DNA of 64,000 bases from Notolepis coatsorum (lineage: Eukaryota; Chordata; Actinopteri; Aulopiformes; Paralepididae), in assembly GCA_963971535.1 (NCBI GenBank), contig OZ020591.1, forward strand, positions 15,826,623 to 15,890,622, written 5' to 3'. Position 1 is the stretch's first letter; every line of letters starts with the position of its first letter. Below, piece after piece: positions 1 to 11,760 of the stretch. The translations under genes and the position numbers were made by a program. A model generated the notes under the pieces. It had not been told where the DNA came from and did not search any database. It saw only the letters and a list, made by a program, of their open reading frames with translations.

Positions 1-427
1 CGAGACAGGCTCCTCTAGCCAGGAGTCGAAACTCCGTTAACTCCAGAGAGAGAGGCTGAATGCAATTTATACGCATGGAAGTATTGATTACGCCATAACG
101 AATCATTAAAAAAATATACCGTTAACTGGAATATGTTGTGTGTGCCTTTACACATGTTGGATAGGATTATGTAATTGGTTTGTATAGCGTCGCGTATAAC
201 GTTATTTCGCGTGACTTCACGGTTTATTCACATTTCACAACACAGCCAGCGTTCAACTTGTTTACACTCCCCACTTACTGTACAATGTAACATTTAGATT
301 AACCCAGTTGTCTATCTGTATGTCATATGTTACGATGAATTGAAAATGGGGGACCCTGATGTAAACAAGACGAAAGTCTTTCTCTGGGGTCTGCATTCCC
401 TTAACAATTGTATGTGTTGTATGTATC
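1..427. other. Left edge, no gene; LINE 3'-UTR scrap
   Basis: No coding signal seen. Bases about 318-425 repeat the 3'-UTR found at about 1510-1630 (shared block gaattgaaaatgggggaccc), so the right part is a rearranged scrap of the same LINE family that continues at 428. Confidence 0.5.
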
Positions 428-1144
428 TTCGGTTCAAATAACAAACTCAGCAAGACCGACGGCTTCTCAGTTACAGTGGGTGACAATATTGTCACAAGGA
501 AAGATGAAATTACCTACCTGGGGTCCATCCTAGAGGCTAATCTCTCCTGTGACAAAATGGCATCCAATGTAATAAAAAAAGTCAACCAACGAACTCGATT
601 CTTGTACCGGATCTCCTCTCTGGTAAACAAGAACACCCTGAAGACTCTGGCAGGAGCACTCATTCAGGGGTACTACGACTATGCTTGCACCTCATGGTAC
701 CAAAGCACCTCAAAGGCGCTAAAAACAAAATTACAAACATCTCAAAACAAACTGGTCAGACTACTGCTTGACCTTACTCCTAGAACCCACCTCACCCCTG
801 CCCACTTCGACAACCTAGGATGGCTTAGAGTAGACGACAGAGTACAACAACTTGCAATGGGCCTGGTCTACAAGATACACTACACGACCAAGGTACCCAT
901 GTACATGTCAAAATACTTCCCAAAGGTCAGTGAATACCACGATCACAACACCAGAGGGAGCTCCACAAATCATGTCAAACCCAGATTCGGCTCAAATAAG
1001 GGACTAAACACGTTTCGCAATTATGCCACATCAATGTGGAACGCCCTACCCAAAGCTGTAAAGGAATGTGGATCACTACCCACTTTCAAAACCTCTCTCA
1101 AGGGACACCTACGGGAGACTGCAATTCAACACTGGCCCCTGTAA
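428..1144 (+). pseudogene. LINE reverse transcriptase, C-terminal fragment (jockey/CR1-like)
   Basis: An open frame of about 239 codons begins inside a LINE ORF2 (residues FGSNNKLSKTDGFSV) and ends at a TAA at 1142-1144. It contains the post-catalytic RT motif YLGSILEANL, then an RT thumb/C-terminal region with RTRFLYRISSLV and MWNALP, as in jockey/CR1/Rex-type LINEs. The palm with the catalytic FADD box is missing, so the copy is 5'-truncated. The minus-strand fragment at 57049-57340 carries the missing FADD region and ends where this one starts, so both appear to be pieces of one family. The ATG at 476 is internal and not a real start. Clade assignment is by motif feel only. Confidence 0.75.
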
Positions 1145-1765
1145 ATATCCTAACCCAATCATTCCAACCCCCTCCAATGTACAGTCATTTACCTAGTATG
1201 GTTTTGTCAATAGTTCAATGTACAATTGTGTTTGTTTGTACAGTGTCTCCTCCCCCCCCCCCCTCAATGTACAGTGTTACTTGTTTATACAGTATGCCCC
1301 CCGCCCCCCCCCCCCCCCCAACCACCTCCAATGTAAATTACCCAGTATGGTTGTCAATATCCCAATGTACCCAACCCCCCCCACCCAACCTCCAATGTAC
1401 AGTTTCTACGTCAAATGTATATACTCCCTTTTCTTGACTCCTTCTGTATCACAAACAGTACTGTATTTGCAAATCTGGTATGTCATAAATGTATAGATGT
1501 AGCAGTACTGACTATCTGTATGTCATGTATGTCATATATGTCTATATGAATTGAAAATGGGGGACCCTGATGGAAACAAGACAAACGTCTTTCTCAGGTC
1601 TGCATCCCCTTAACAATTGTATGTATTGAGCCGTACTGTATTGTACCCATTCTGCAATCTGTTAAATAAAGTTTTCATTCATTCATTCATTCATGTATTG
1701 AGCTGTACTGTGTACTGTACCCATTCTGCAATCTGTTAATAAAGTTTTCAATCAATCAATAACTA
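1145..1765 (+). repeat. 3' UTR and tail of the same LINE
   Basis: Non-coding and C-rich, with homopolymer C runs near 1250-1262 and 1302-1319. It ends with aataaagttttcattc and an ATTC repeat at 1675-1693. A second, shorter copy of the tail (about 1694-1762) follows directly and ends in an AATC repeat. This terminal block is the hallmark shared with the minus-strand copies at 2612, 20318, 46042 and 46225. Confidence 0.75.
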
Positions 1766-1854
1766 GACAGTTACAATATAACATTTAGATTAATTAACCC
1801 AGTTAATGCCTTAAGAGAGAGAGGCTGGTGGTCAAGTCAAGTCAAGAGTTATTT

Positions 1855-2085
1855 GTCACAAGTTGTTTATTAGCCTAGACATTTTCAATTCATCATCTTG
1901 TTTACATCAGGGTCCCCCATGTTCAATTCATGATAACATATATGACATACAGGTAGACAGATGGACAGTACTGCTACATTTAGACATTTATGACATACCA
2001 GATTTTGAACTTGTGGTAGGCCTAGACATTTTCAATTCATCGTCTTGTTTACATCAGGGTCCCCCATGTTCAATGCAGTGATTGA
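1855..2085. repeat. Two short fragments of the LINE 3' UTR
   Basis: The blocks ttttcaattcatcatcttg and tttacatcagggtccccca occur twice (about 1878 and 2030). They match the minus-strand version of the LINE 3' UTR, so this is a partial, internally repeated scrap. Confidence 0.5.
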
Positions 2086-2611
2086 TTGGTGCAAAATACT
2101 TCCGAGAACCCACCTCCTCTCTATATTCCTTGAGCCCATTGGGGGAAAACAAATGCCGATCAAGTAACCAGGAAGTTCACTATATTCGAGCCATTTTGAT
2201 TTTCACGATCGATGTTTTGACACAACATAAGGAGGACTGTGGCTTTGTTTTCCAGCTACTTTTACTTGCTGGATTGCTGCAGAAGAACACACTGGCCTAC
2301 TACCAGATAATATCACGGAGAATGGTTATGTTACTGATATTGTTCTGAGATTCTACACCACGTGGCCCTTCTCGAGTGTTGCCGTTGAGTTGGTAAGCAA
2401 AGATCAGAGGCTGAAACACAGACATATATCTACTAACCTCTTTGCTCATGATTGATCACACTCCTACACAGCTGTTCTAGCTGATCTCCATATAGTCATA
2501 GATATAAAGCAGAAGATGCGACATTACATCATGTAGTACATCCTGGTATTGTTTACAAGTTTTGGGCTGGTCAGCGGGTTGTGTCTTAATAACCAGAACA
2601 CTCCAGACTGA
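2086..2611 (+). other. No clear gene; possible non-coding exon
   Basis: This stretch does not match the repeats around it. A GC-richer part (about 2100-2393) ends in gttgagttg followed by gtaagc, a good splice-donor context. It could be an untranslated first exon of the gene whose coding starts at 5309. This is speculative: I see no promoter motif that decides it. Confidence 0.15.
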
Positions 2612-2935
2612 ATGATGAATGAATGAAAACTTTATTAACAGATTGCAGAATGGGTACAATACAGTACGGCTCAATACACACAATTGTTAATGGGATGCAG
2701 ACCAGAGAAAGACTTTCGTCTTGTTTACATCAGGGTCCCCCATTTTCAATTCATAATGACATTTATGGCATAGGGACATATAGGTATTTAGTACTGATAA
2801 ATTTGTGACATATACGGTATTCAAATATACAGTACTGTTACCCATAGATCCTGACAGAGTATATACATATGATGGGGAGGGGAGTCAGGGACTGTACATT
2901 TGGAGGGGGTGGGTGGGAGAAAAAAATACATATAC
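2612..2935 (-). mobile_element. LINE 3'-end insertion (same family as 428-1765)
   Basis: Read on the minus strand this is a 3'-UTR ending in aataaagttttcattcattc. On the + strand it starts with the gaatgaatga tail, followed by aacagattgcagaatgggta and the gggtcccccattttcaattc block. It is 5'-truncated and has no ORF. Confidence 0.7.
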
Positions 2936-3500
2936 GTACATAGATACATACATAGACAGACCTGCATGGTAAAGACGAGAACGATAAAAGTGCACATTTC
3001 AACTGTTTGTTTGCTTTGTTAATAAGAAACCGGGCCCCAGTGTCCGAACAAGGCGTCAGGGTGAATGTGGCGGCTACCACCATCCATCCAGCTTGCACGA
3101 CATTCTTTCACATTCAATTTATTTTAGATTTGTAACTTTATTTGTATTTTCTTTTACTTTTACATAAATATATAATGCTATATGTTTTGTAATGCTTGCC
3201 TACGGCGTTCTCTTCAGCAGGATTTAAAGCTCTATTACAATCAAAATAATCAATTCATTTGAATAATTGTTGCAGCCCTACATATTTTAACTACGATCTT
3301 GAGACTTTGGGGACATGAGGTAATCCAAACAGCAAGAGCATGTCATTCATGGTCTCATAGTTACATACATACAATCATACATGATACATAGTTATATTCA
3401 TAAGGTCTGTTCTCCTGATAAGCCAATAATTTCCAAGTCAGAATCTCCACATTTTGTTTTCAGTCTGACAAATAGACTGGATAGCCTAGCCTGTTGGTTT
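2936..3500. other. Intergenic or intronic DNA, no feature
   Basis: AT-rich sequence without a convincing ORF or repeat structure. Confidence 0.4.
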
Positions 3501-3665
3501 AAGACAAGATAATCCTTTATTGATCCCCTTGGGGAAATTCAGGTGTCAAATCAGTATGGGGGGGATACAGGGTGGGGGATGCATAGCTTCACAGTCCTAT
3601 ATACACTTAAAGTATAGATACAAATACAATATAATATAAAAAAGTACAAACCTTTACAAAAGTTT
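3501..3665 (-). repeat. LINE 3'-end fragment (rev-comp of ccaaggggatcaataaagg)
   Basis: The + strand reads aagataatcctttattgatc, a widespread fish LINE terminus seen here in reverse. It is short and non-coding; the family is recognised only by this tail. Confidence 0.45.
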
Positions 3666-3785
3666 ACCTTAGTATTGATAGTATCAAAAAGCTGAGTTAT
3701 TTTGATTGATATGTATGAGCCGGCTGAACAGAGATTCAGGAGACAACGGTGAATTCAATCAGTGGTTTTTATTGGCTGGAACACA

Positions 3786-4860
3786 CGGAGAAGAGAAATC
3801 AAATCAAATCAAATTTATTTATAAGGCCCGACAACACACGTTAATGTCCCCATGGGCCGTACAGGTCTTCTTTAAACAAGTCAAGAAGAAAACATAACAA
3901 TAAGTCAAGAACAGAACAAGAACACCATAAGGTCCAACAAATTTAAAATAAATGCAAATAAATGAAAGAATGCAAGCACTCCCAGACTTTAACATGAGCG
4001 GGCACACACTCATGTCGCACACACGCACACTTATGGCCAAAGGAAAGGACACTTTAAATTAGAATAACAGGAACAGTGTATTGCACTACCAAAGCTAACT
4101 AGCATGTCCCACATGCTCTGTAAATAACTATGTACAGATACCGAGAAAATTTGTCACTCCATGTTACCTGCTACCTGTTACTGCACAATGTTGTTTTCTT
4201 CCTTTGATTCTATTATATGTACCACTGTATTGCACATCGTTGCGGGCAAGACCACCCGCATTTCATTGTATACCTGTATGCCGTGACAATTAAAACTCTT
4301 GACTTGACTTGACTTGACTTGACATACCCCACGCGAAGGTAAGGAAAAACTCACTAAAACCTAACAATAGGTAAAAATGCTCCACAGGCAGTGTGGAGGA
4401 GAGAAACCTTAGAAGGGCCATTCAAGGGGGGGATCTCCCTTCTTAGATGTCGGTGATAGTAGTGTTGCAGACGGACAGTTGGTAAGCATGCACTCATGTG
4501 TGTAGTGAAACACAGATGAGTGCATGCAATAGCAACTGAACATTTTGAAAGATTAAAGATAGAGCTGATAGCGATAGCAACTGAACATTTTGAAAAATTG
4601 AAGATAGAGCTGATAGCGAATCTATTTGAGGCACAGGGGCGGCGCAAAGAGGGTCGCGTCCTCCCCGTCTTAATCACGGGACATTCAACACTCCGGTCAT
4701 TGCTCAGGGACAGCCGGAGACAGGGAGATAGGGGGCGGCGCAGAGAGGGTCGCGAACTCCCCGACATCATCGCGGGACGTCCGGCACTCCGGTCACCACT
4801 ACGAGACCAGTCCTGGAGACCAGCCCTCCACGGGCTAAGAGCCTCTAGAATGATACATGA
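3786..4860 (-). mobile_element. Composite retroposon with GATTT-repeat tail, interrupted
   Basis: The left end is the tail (aaatcaaatcaaatttattt), so the element is on the minus strand. The same sequence occurs in the opposite orientation at 44060-44595 (shared ataccccacgcgaaggtaag and the ggggcggcgc region). Here it is interrupted at 4001-4322 by another retroposon. Its upstream end is longer than in the other copy and contains a roughly 100-bp tandem duplication (about 4635-4710 and 4730-4800, both with cggcgca(a/g)agagggtcgcg). Open frames in it are incidental. Confidence 0.65.
4001..4322 (+). mobile_element. Nested short retroposon with (TTGAC)n tail
   Basis: The sequence separates cactcccagac from ataccccacg, which are contiguous in the uninterrupted copy near 44380. 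It ends in aattaaaactc followed by tandem TTGAC units, typical of a fish LINE or SINE 3' end. A short duplication (gac) may flank it, but the tail hides the exact boundary. Confidence 0.65.
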
Positions 4861-5308
4861 CAGTGATTTATATACTCTTGTGAGTTCCCAATTTAGCGAG
4901 GTTGATGTCTGGTTAATAATGGATGATCCGACAGGCATTGGCATACATGGTCTGGTTTGGGGATATATCATGTTCAGGTTTGCTCCTTCTCACTGGCCTG
5001 TGGCCGGAGGCCCGATACAGCCATGCATGCACCGGTCATCAGGTCACACAGGTCATCAGGTCAAAGTATTTCTGGGTGCATGGCCTGAGCTTGGTCACAG
5101 ATGCACATTCCAGAGTGGGGGAGATTATGCTCTCACCAGAGGAGCTGGATGTAAGGATCTGTAATCCTTCAGTGGAATATTAATGAATAAATATATTACA
5201 GTATCCTCTCTCCATAGTTCTCTACCTGAACTCACCTGGTGTAACTCACTCTGACCGGGGGCAGGACGTCCTACAGGAAGACACTCTGGACTCCAGCTCC
5301 AGTAGAAG
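4861..5308 (+). other. Sequence before the first coding exon; likely 5' UTR at 5216-5308
   Basis: The acceptor-like stretch tatcctctctccatag ends at about 5215. The following 90 bp lead without a good donor into the ATG at 5309, and a TAG lies in frame two codons before it. I infer that 5216-5308 is 5' UTR of the coding exon. The rest shows no gene, only short ggtcatcaggtca repeats near 5035-5060. Confidence 0.3.
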
Positions 5309-5441
5309 ATGACTTCTTTAGAACCCAGGGACCAAGACGTCCTACTGAACATCAAGAAAGAAGAGACTTTAGACTCTCCAGACCCACCTATGGACATTTA
5401 TACTAGATTGAAGGAGGAGCCCACAGATTATCAGGATATAT
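5309..5441 (+). CDS. Host gene, coding exon 1 (KEEPTD-repeat protein N terminus)
   Basis: Begins with ATG at 5309 (context gaagATGa) with an in-frame TAG just upstream, so this is a credible start. It encodes 44 residues starting MTSLEPRDQDVLLNIKKEE and ending in KEEPTDYQDI, followed by a perfect donor (t|gtaagt) in phase 1. Motifs IKKE and LKEE fit the SUMO acceptor consensus psi-K-x-E. The protein is acidic and apparently disordered. The phase matches the exon at 19105, which repeats the KEEPTD module. I do not recognise the family. Acidic KEEP-rich N-terminal exons occur in fish nuclear and zinc-finger proteins, but no zinc finger lies in this window. Confidence 0.6.
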
Positions 5442-6112
5442 GTAAGTTCACATTCCTTCTTTTTCTATAGCATCTCTTTCTGCAATCTTGTATAATTGTT
5501 TTGTTCATCATTGTATACAAGGCTTTATCTTACATTTTCAATACGTTTTTTTCATACTTGACTCAAATATGCTCTGTTTTATGTTGATGTGTCCATGTCC
5601 AAAATCAGGGACCATAATGGAAATAAGTGCTTGCACTTTCTTATGTTTTTATCCCTTGGATGCTGTCTTTTACTCCACTATAAAAATCAATCAATAAACC
5701 AAGACAATCGACTCTCCTGGCCAGTAGTGTAAGATGTGAAGAAAAATACAAACCTTGATAGAATAAAACAAATGGCAACCAGTGTGCATTAGAGAAACAG
5801 ACGGCTGTTGCATCAACAAGCTGATTCTAACAATATATCAGTCAATCCAGTCCAGTGTCAGATCATGACGCAGATGTTTATGCAGTTTGTAGCCTACATT
5901 CGTTCTTCATAAACTAAATAACTTCAATACACTGTTAATAGAAAGTGAAAGTATTCCTGCCGGCTGAGAAAGCGTAATTTAGGCTGCTTTCCAACACGAC
6001 CACCAGTGGCATATTGTGTGGTTACTGGACTTGAGTTATATTAGAAGAATAACAAAACCTTAAATTAAAAAGATATTTGCCTAATTCTCTTAATTTTTAC
6101 ATTCATCCAGCT
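5442..6112 (+). other. Intron 1, left part; LINE tail at about 5600-5700
   Basis: Intronic if the exon calls hold. The segment 5604-5700 (agggaccataatggaaataa and atcccttggatg, ending in AATC units) is the same 3' tail as at 18850-18947, a retroposon end on the + strand. The rest shows nothing. Confidence 0.45.
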
Positions 6113-7305
6113 CATTAATATATGTAATAGACGCATGTCTCTGTGTGCATTAATATCTGTAACAGACGCATGTCTCTGTGTGCATTAATATCTGTAACAG
6201 ACGTATGTCTCTGTGTGCATTAATATCTAACAGACTCATGTCTCTGTGCATTAATATCTGTAACAGACGCATGTCTCTGTGTGCATTAATATCTGTAACA
6301 GACGTATGTCTCTGTGTGCATTAATATCTAACAGACTCATGTCTCTGTGCATTCATATCTAACAGGACGCATGTCTCTGTGCATTAATATCTAACAGACA
6401 CATGTCTCTGTGTGCATTAATATCCAACAGACGCATGTCTCTGTGTGCATTAATATCTGTAACAGACGCATGTCTCTGTGCATTAATATCTAACAGACAT
6501 GTCTCTGTGTGCATTAATATCTAACAGACGCATGTCTCTGTGTGCATTAATATCTAACAGACTCATGTCTCTGTGCATTAATATCTAACAGACACATGTC
6601 TCTGTGCATTAATATCTGTAACAGACGTATGTCTCTGTGTGCATTAATATCTAACAGACTCATGTCTCTGTGCATTAATATCTAACAGACACATGTCTCT
6701 GTGTGCATTAATATCTAACAGACACATGTCTCTGTGTGCATTAATATCTAACAGACGCATGTCTCTGTGTGCATTAATATCTAACAGACACATGTCTCTG
6801 TGTGCATTAATATCTGTAACAGACGCATGTCTCTGTGTGCATTAATATCTAACAGACGCATGTCTCTGTGTGCATTAATATCTAACAGACGCATGTCTCT
6901 GTGCATTAATATCTAACAGACGTATGTCTCTGTGTGCATTAATATCTAACAGACACATGTCTCTGTGTGCATTAATATCTAACAGACGCATGTCTCTGTG
7001 CATTAATATCTGTAACAGACGCATGTCTCTGTGTGCATTAATATCTAACAGACGCATGTCTCTGTGTGCATTAATATCTAACAGACACATGTCTCTGTGT
7101 GTATTAATATCTAACAGACGCATGTTTCTTTGTGCATTAATATCTGTAACAGACGCATGTCTCTGTGTGCATTAATATCTAACAGACGCATGTCTCTGTG
7201 TGCATTAATATCTAACAGACACATGTCTCTGTGTGTATTAATATCTAACAGACGCATGTTTCTTTGTGCATTCATATCTGTAACAGACGCATGTCTCTGT
7301 GTGCA
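6113..7305. repeat. Minisatellite, units of about 33-38 bp
   Basis: About 34 tandem units built on gcattaatatct(gt)aacag followed by acgcatgtctctgtgt. Units differ by presence of GT after atatct and of GT at the end, giving lengths of about 31-38 bp. Small variants (cgc/cac/ctc/cgt before atgtctc) occur in repeated blocks, suggesting expansion of multi-unit segments. Open frames on both strands here are by-products of the repeat. It ends where the TTAA element inserts. Confidence 0.9.
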
Positions 7306-8250
7306 TTAACACTATCAGTGCCACTTGGTAATATGGTAAAGCATGGTTGAATGCCACCACCCACTTCAATGATAGCTTTGTGAATGCATAATCTCTGTCT
7401 TAAATTATGTGTCTAATCTGCCCGTCGTTTATCAATGACTTGTTTGCAGTCAACATTGTCGAGACGGATTGTTTTTTAATCGGTTCATTTCCGTTTTATA
7501 GCATTTTGAAAAGCCCTCGTTTTTCAGGAAAATATATAGATTCCGTGATAAACGCCCTTTACTGGAATATTCTGGCATACACAAAAAACATTCAAATTTT
7601 TCTGCCTATTTATGAATAGTTTTCAAATAAATGCTAGATTATCGATAGTATATTTCTACTTATGCACGCTATAGAAGCGATCTGAAAAATATATTCTCAT
7701 TTCCTGATCAGCGAGCACACACACACACACACACATACACACATGGGGCACACGCTGATATATAGGTAAAAATAGATCCGATTACCCCAAGACTGGTAAA
7801 TGAATTGCTTACCTCAGATCAGATGTTATCCAAAAAGATTATTCCAATTCCTGATCACCATTCCTAATATCGATCGCGTTTATTGATTCAGCGTTGGGTA
7901 CTGTAAATTATGTATTCCACACGTTTTCCGGCTTGGCGAATCACTTGCGTCTCTTCAGATGCCTTGCCGGAGAAGTAACATGAGGAAACTGCCCCCCCCC
8001 CCCCCCCCCCCTTCATCAGTCTAAACCAATGGGGTGCAGTTACACAGGGAGAGACGATAGGGGGCGGTATTTTCCCAATTGAGCTCAGAGAGAGTCTGCA
8101 ACACTAGCGTGAGGCTCGATTGATGAAATATGAATTCAAATCGCTAATAAATTAAAAAAAATACGACAAACAAACGCTATATAGCGTTGGTGGCACTGAA
8201 TTGGCGGCATGAACTAACGACAAACGCGTCCCTGGCACTCAAAGTGTTAA
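7306..8250. mobile_element. Non-autonomous TTAA-type (piggyBac-like) element
   Basis: TTAA duplications lie at 7306-7309 and 8247-8250. The ends are short inverted repeats: cactatcagtgcca on the left, and tggcactcaaagtg on the right. The interior has a CA microsatellite (about 7715-7733), a poly-C run (about 7991-8010) and no transposase frame. The block around 7405-7660 recurs inverted at about 63060-63340 within a related element. TTAA plus short termini suggest piggyBac, but Kolobok-type is possible. Confidence 0.65.
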
Positions 8251-8461
8251 GGGTCCGATTGACAGGCACACATATGTTTGGATGACTGCTTTTTTTGGTC
8301 AATGCAGGCACAATTCACAGAATATTACCTTGAAAATGAAATTAAAATAAAATGTTTTATTTATTTAGGCTGTGCCATTCTCTTACATGGTTCACTAATG
8401 AACAAGTCCCTAATCTTGAGTCTTGACTCAAGTCTGAAGTCGCCAGGGTATGAGTTTCAAG

Positions 8462-8567
8462 TAGTGATGCACGATATATCGGCCGCCGATATAATATCGG
8501 CCGATATGGCCGTTTTTTTACACATCGGTATCGGTCCGATATCAAGATGGGGCCGATATCCGATATT

Positions 8568-8605
<38 letters not shown>

Positions 8606-8819
8606 TATCTTTTTTTTTCTTTTTACATGTTTTGGCCTTAAATAGTTTCAAAAATCAGTCATTTCTGAAAAATAAGTTACAAAAGTAAAAAAATGATGCG
8701 TTAAAAAAGTGTTTTCTATACAGAGATATCGACATCGGTAAATATCGGTATCGGCCAGAACAGCAATATTAATATCGGTTATCGGTATCGGCCACAATTT
8801 TCACATCGGTGCATCACTA
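8462..8819. mobile_element. hAT-type MITE, 358 bp
   Basis: Perfect 8-bp target duplication gtttcaag at 8454-8461 and 8820-8827. Termini tagtgatgcacgatatatcg and its inverted counterpart ending cggtgcatcacta. The interior is rich in atcggccgat-like inverted motifs plus a poly-T run (8571-8603). No transposase. Confidence 0.9.
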
Positions 8820-8827
8820 GTTTCAAG

Positions 8828-9129
8828 TCATGTCAAGTTGATTTGCATGCGACTTAAACTCGAGTCCCCATTTCTGTATCTTACCATATCAATTCTGAAT
8901 AAAATCTAGTCAGCTGAACCACAAGTTGGTGAGTTGGGTTTTTCTGGGTGCTCAAGATGATTACTACAGCTCTCCACCCTGCAATTCAATCCAATGAGGC
9001 AAACAAAGAATGTTACTAAAAACACATTATAAATAAATACAAATAATGATGATAATTTTTTTAGTTTCTTTTTTGTATCCACTTTTTCTCTGTATTTTTT
9101 CAATTTTTCTCCCATCCCAATTTCATATT
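8828..9129. other. No feature seen
   Basis: AT-rich sequence with no supported gene. Confidence 0.35.
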
Positions 9130-9437
9130 TCCAATTCTCCCCTCCCCTGTCTTGAACGTTGCTCGACTATGCCCCCCACTGGTCGGTTGTAGGGAGGATA
9201 GAAGCCTTGCATCACGTGTCCCCTCCGGTACACAAGGAGGCAGCCTGTTACATCTTTTCACCTGCCAGCGCGGACTCTCAGTGGCGAGGTGTAACGCATG
9301 GGAGGCTCACACTACCCCTGCTACTTCCTGTCTCTGCTGTGCAGGCGTCCCCCAACCGACCTGTAGGAGTCGCTGTCCACAACGTCCAAATCCCCACCCA
9401 TCGACTTTCACCCTCTAACTCTGCCAATTGAGTTAGT
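9130..9437. repeat. Unclassified GC-rich segment joined to the copia break
   Basis: Its composition differs from both neighbours and it replaces the expected RNase H part of the copia pol gene. The minus frame of the copia RT runs through it by chance to about 9278. I suspect a dispersed repeat or an unrelated flank exposed by a deletion, but I cannot name a family. Confidence 0.35.
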
Positions 9438-10032
9438 ATGACGGCTGGTCCAAGTTTCTGAGCATCCTCCTGATAGTCTAGTTTTTGATCACATGGTGTT
9501 TCCCTTGATCTACATTCTTGCATGTCGAAACGTTTCAGGATCTTTTCCACATATCTCTTCTGGGATATTTTTACACAATTGGCAGACTGTTCAAAGTCCA
9601 TACCTAGAAAATGCTTTAACCTCCCAAGGTCTTTCATTTTGAATCTGGTGGAGAGCATCTCTTTCACCTGTGCTAGGCTTCCGGTGTTGTCTGCTGCTAT
9701 GATCAAATCATCCACCCAAATGACGATGATCACTTTTCCTGACTCCTTAGACTCCCCCGAGTAAACACAGGGGTCTACTGGGTTCTGTAGGAAGTGATCT
9801 TCGATAAGGCATGTATGAAGCATCTCGTTCCAATTTCGCCCAGACTGTTTCAGGCCGTAAATGGATTTTTCCAGCTTACACACTAGCTTCTCCCCTTTCT
9901 TTTCGTAACCCTCAGGTTGTTCCATGTATATCTCCCTATCTATGGGTGCGTGCAGATAGGCTGTTTTCACATCCATCTGATGTAGAATTAAATTGTCCTC
10001 AGCTGCTTTCTGCATCACTACCCTTATACTGG
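9438..10032 (-). pseudogene. Copia pol: reverse transcriptase part
   Basis: Minus-frame translation gives DVKTAYLHAPIDREIYMEQP, then KSIYGLKQSGRNW, the catalytic box IWVDDLIIAA, and MKDLGRLKHFLGM, all diagnostic of the copia RT (Pfam RVT_2). It is continuous with the integrase frame apart from a frameshift at about 10030-10090. Homology ends near residues DYQEDAQKL (about 9445), where the expected connection to RNase H is replaced by unrelated sequence. The RT would reverse-transcribe element RNA, but without RNase H this copy cannot work. Confidence 0.85.
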
Positions 10033-11760
10033 TCAGATTGGCTGTGGGGGAGAATGTTTCACCGTAGTCTTTCCCTCCCTCTGACTGTAACCCTTAGCTA
10101 CAAACCTTGCTTTGTACTTATCGTGGCCTTCAATACCCTCCTTGATTGAATACACCCATTTTCCTCCCACTGTCTGTCTGCCCTCTGGTAACCTGGTTAG
10201 AGTGAAGGTGTGGTTGTCCTCTAGGGACCTCATCTCCTCGTCCATTGCTCTCGTCCATTTACTTGATTCAGGGGACACTATGGCCTCTTTAAAGGTCTGA
10301 GGTACCCCACTACCTACCCTGTAGCAGTAATCAACGGTGGTGGGTGTACTGTCCTTCTCGTCACTCCCTTTCCGAGCATAGTTTGTCAGATACTTTGGGG
10401 GTCTGTGTTTCCTTGAGGGATACCTCCCACTGCTTGGGGCACTTGACGTCACCCTCGGGTGCTCCTCGTCATCGCCCTCTGGGGGTGGCTGACTGTCTGC
10501 CTGCACAACCGTGCTAAGTACACTGGGCTGATGTGTCTCTGTTTCTACGCACCTTACTCTGGAGTCCAGCTCTGGCCCCTCTGTCTGTGTCTCGCCCTCA
10601 CATGTTGTCTTTGTGACAAACTTGACTAGCCTGTGTTTCTGCACTCCCCCTTTACCGGGATAATAAACCAGGAAAGCGGGGCTTCCCTTGTCATGCCATA
10701 CAAAGAGTCCTTTTTCACATCTGGACTCGAGCTTTCCTCTGGCCTGCAGGTACGCATAACACACTGATCCAAATCGGTGCATTCTGGCTAGATTACACTT
10801 CTTTCCTGTCAGTGCTGTATACGGGGTGGTGCCTGTGTGCTTATTAAAGCACCTGTTTCTGGTGTAAGCGGCTTCTTGCACCGCATAGTGCCATAGGCTC
10901 TTAGGTAAGTTACTATCTACTAGCTTACACCTAGCCATCTCGAAAAGAGTGCGCCATTCTCTCTCTGCCACTCCGTTCTGGTGTGGGGAATATGGACATG
11001 ACGTCTCGTGTCTTATCCTGTTCCTCCTCAACAGTGATTGGTACTCTCTGTTTGTGAATTCAGTTCCGTTGTCGGACCTCAAACATCTCACGTTACCATA
11101 AGGGGCCATGTCCGCCAGGAATTTTTCTGTGGCCTGGAGTGTGTCACTCTTTGCTTTAAGAAAGTAAACAAACACTGCCCCTGTGCACACGTCTGTAAAA
11201 GACTGTACATATCTAAAGCCTCCTATGGACTCGTTTCTTACTGGACCGGCAAGATCTGTGTTAACCAACGCAAGTGGTACATTTACTTTTTCTGTGGGAT
11301 TTCTGTTTCTCGATTGAGCAAACTTCCCCTTTATGCACACGACACATTCTTTATCAGGTCTACGCTTTTCACCTTCAATGTGCATGCCCTCGGTCACTGC
11401 CTGCAGTTTCAGTAAATCCTCGTAATTACAATGACCCATAATCTCATGCCATGTCTGAATATCGTGGCTGACGGTTACCTTACACATATCATTGTCATTA
11501 CACTCTGTTTTCAGGTAATACATTCTCTGATACACCTCTATGTCAAATCGCGTACCGTTGGGCTCTACAAGAAAATGTTTACCTTCAATGAAGAACACTC
11601 TGGCACCGTTTGCAGTAGCAGCTATTACAGAGAATAGTCGTTGTGGGAACGATGGTACATGGAGAGCGTCCTTTAACGTCACTGTATGCTGGCGCCCCCC
11701 GCTGTCCGTGAGGCATACCTGTGCGTCTCCTCTCTTTCGCCAGCCCGTAGGTGCGCTTTC
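10033..11760 (-). pseudogene. Copia pol: integrase and start of RT
   Basis: Follows the protease frame. The zinc-binding part is HEIMGHCNYEDL with CVVCIKGK (GAG-pre-integrase HHCC). The catalytic core has D in VNTDLAGP, D in RSDNGTEF and E in NGVAERE, with exactly 35 residues between the last two (DD35E). A proline-rich, acidic linker follows, then the RT entry FKEAIVSPESSKW and YKARFVAKGYSQREG. The frame ends at about 10033 where RT continues in another frame. Residues upstream of about 11760 are out of frame with gag-protease, so a frameshift separates them. Confidence 0.85.

Noticed and set aside
1036..1496. Proline-rich frames after the first LINE fragment
   Set aside because: Poly-C and C-rich 3' UTR produces prolines in any frame.
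6875..7175. Open frames on both strands with MSLCALISNRR-type repeats
   Set aside because: They are translations of the minisatellite; unit length varies so frames are not kept, and no start context or homology supports them.
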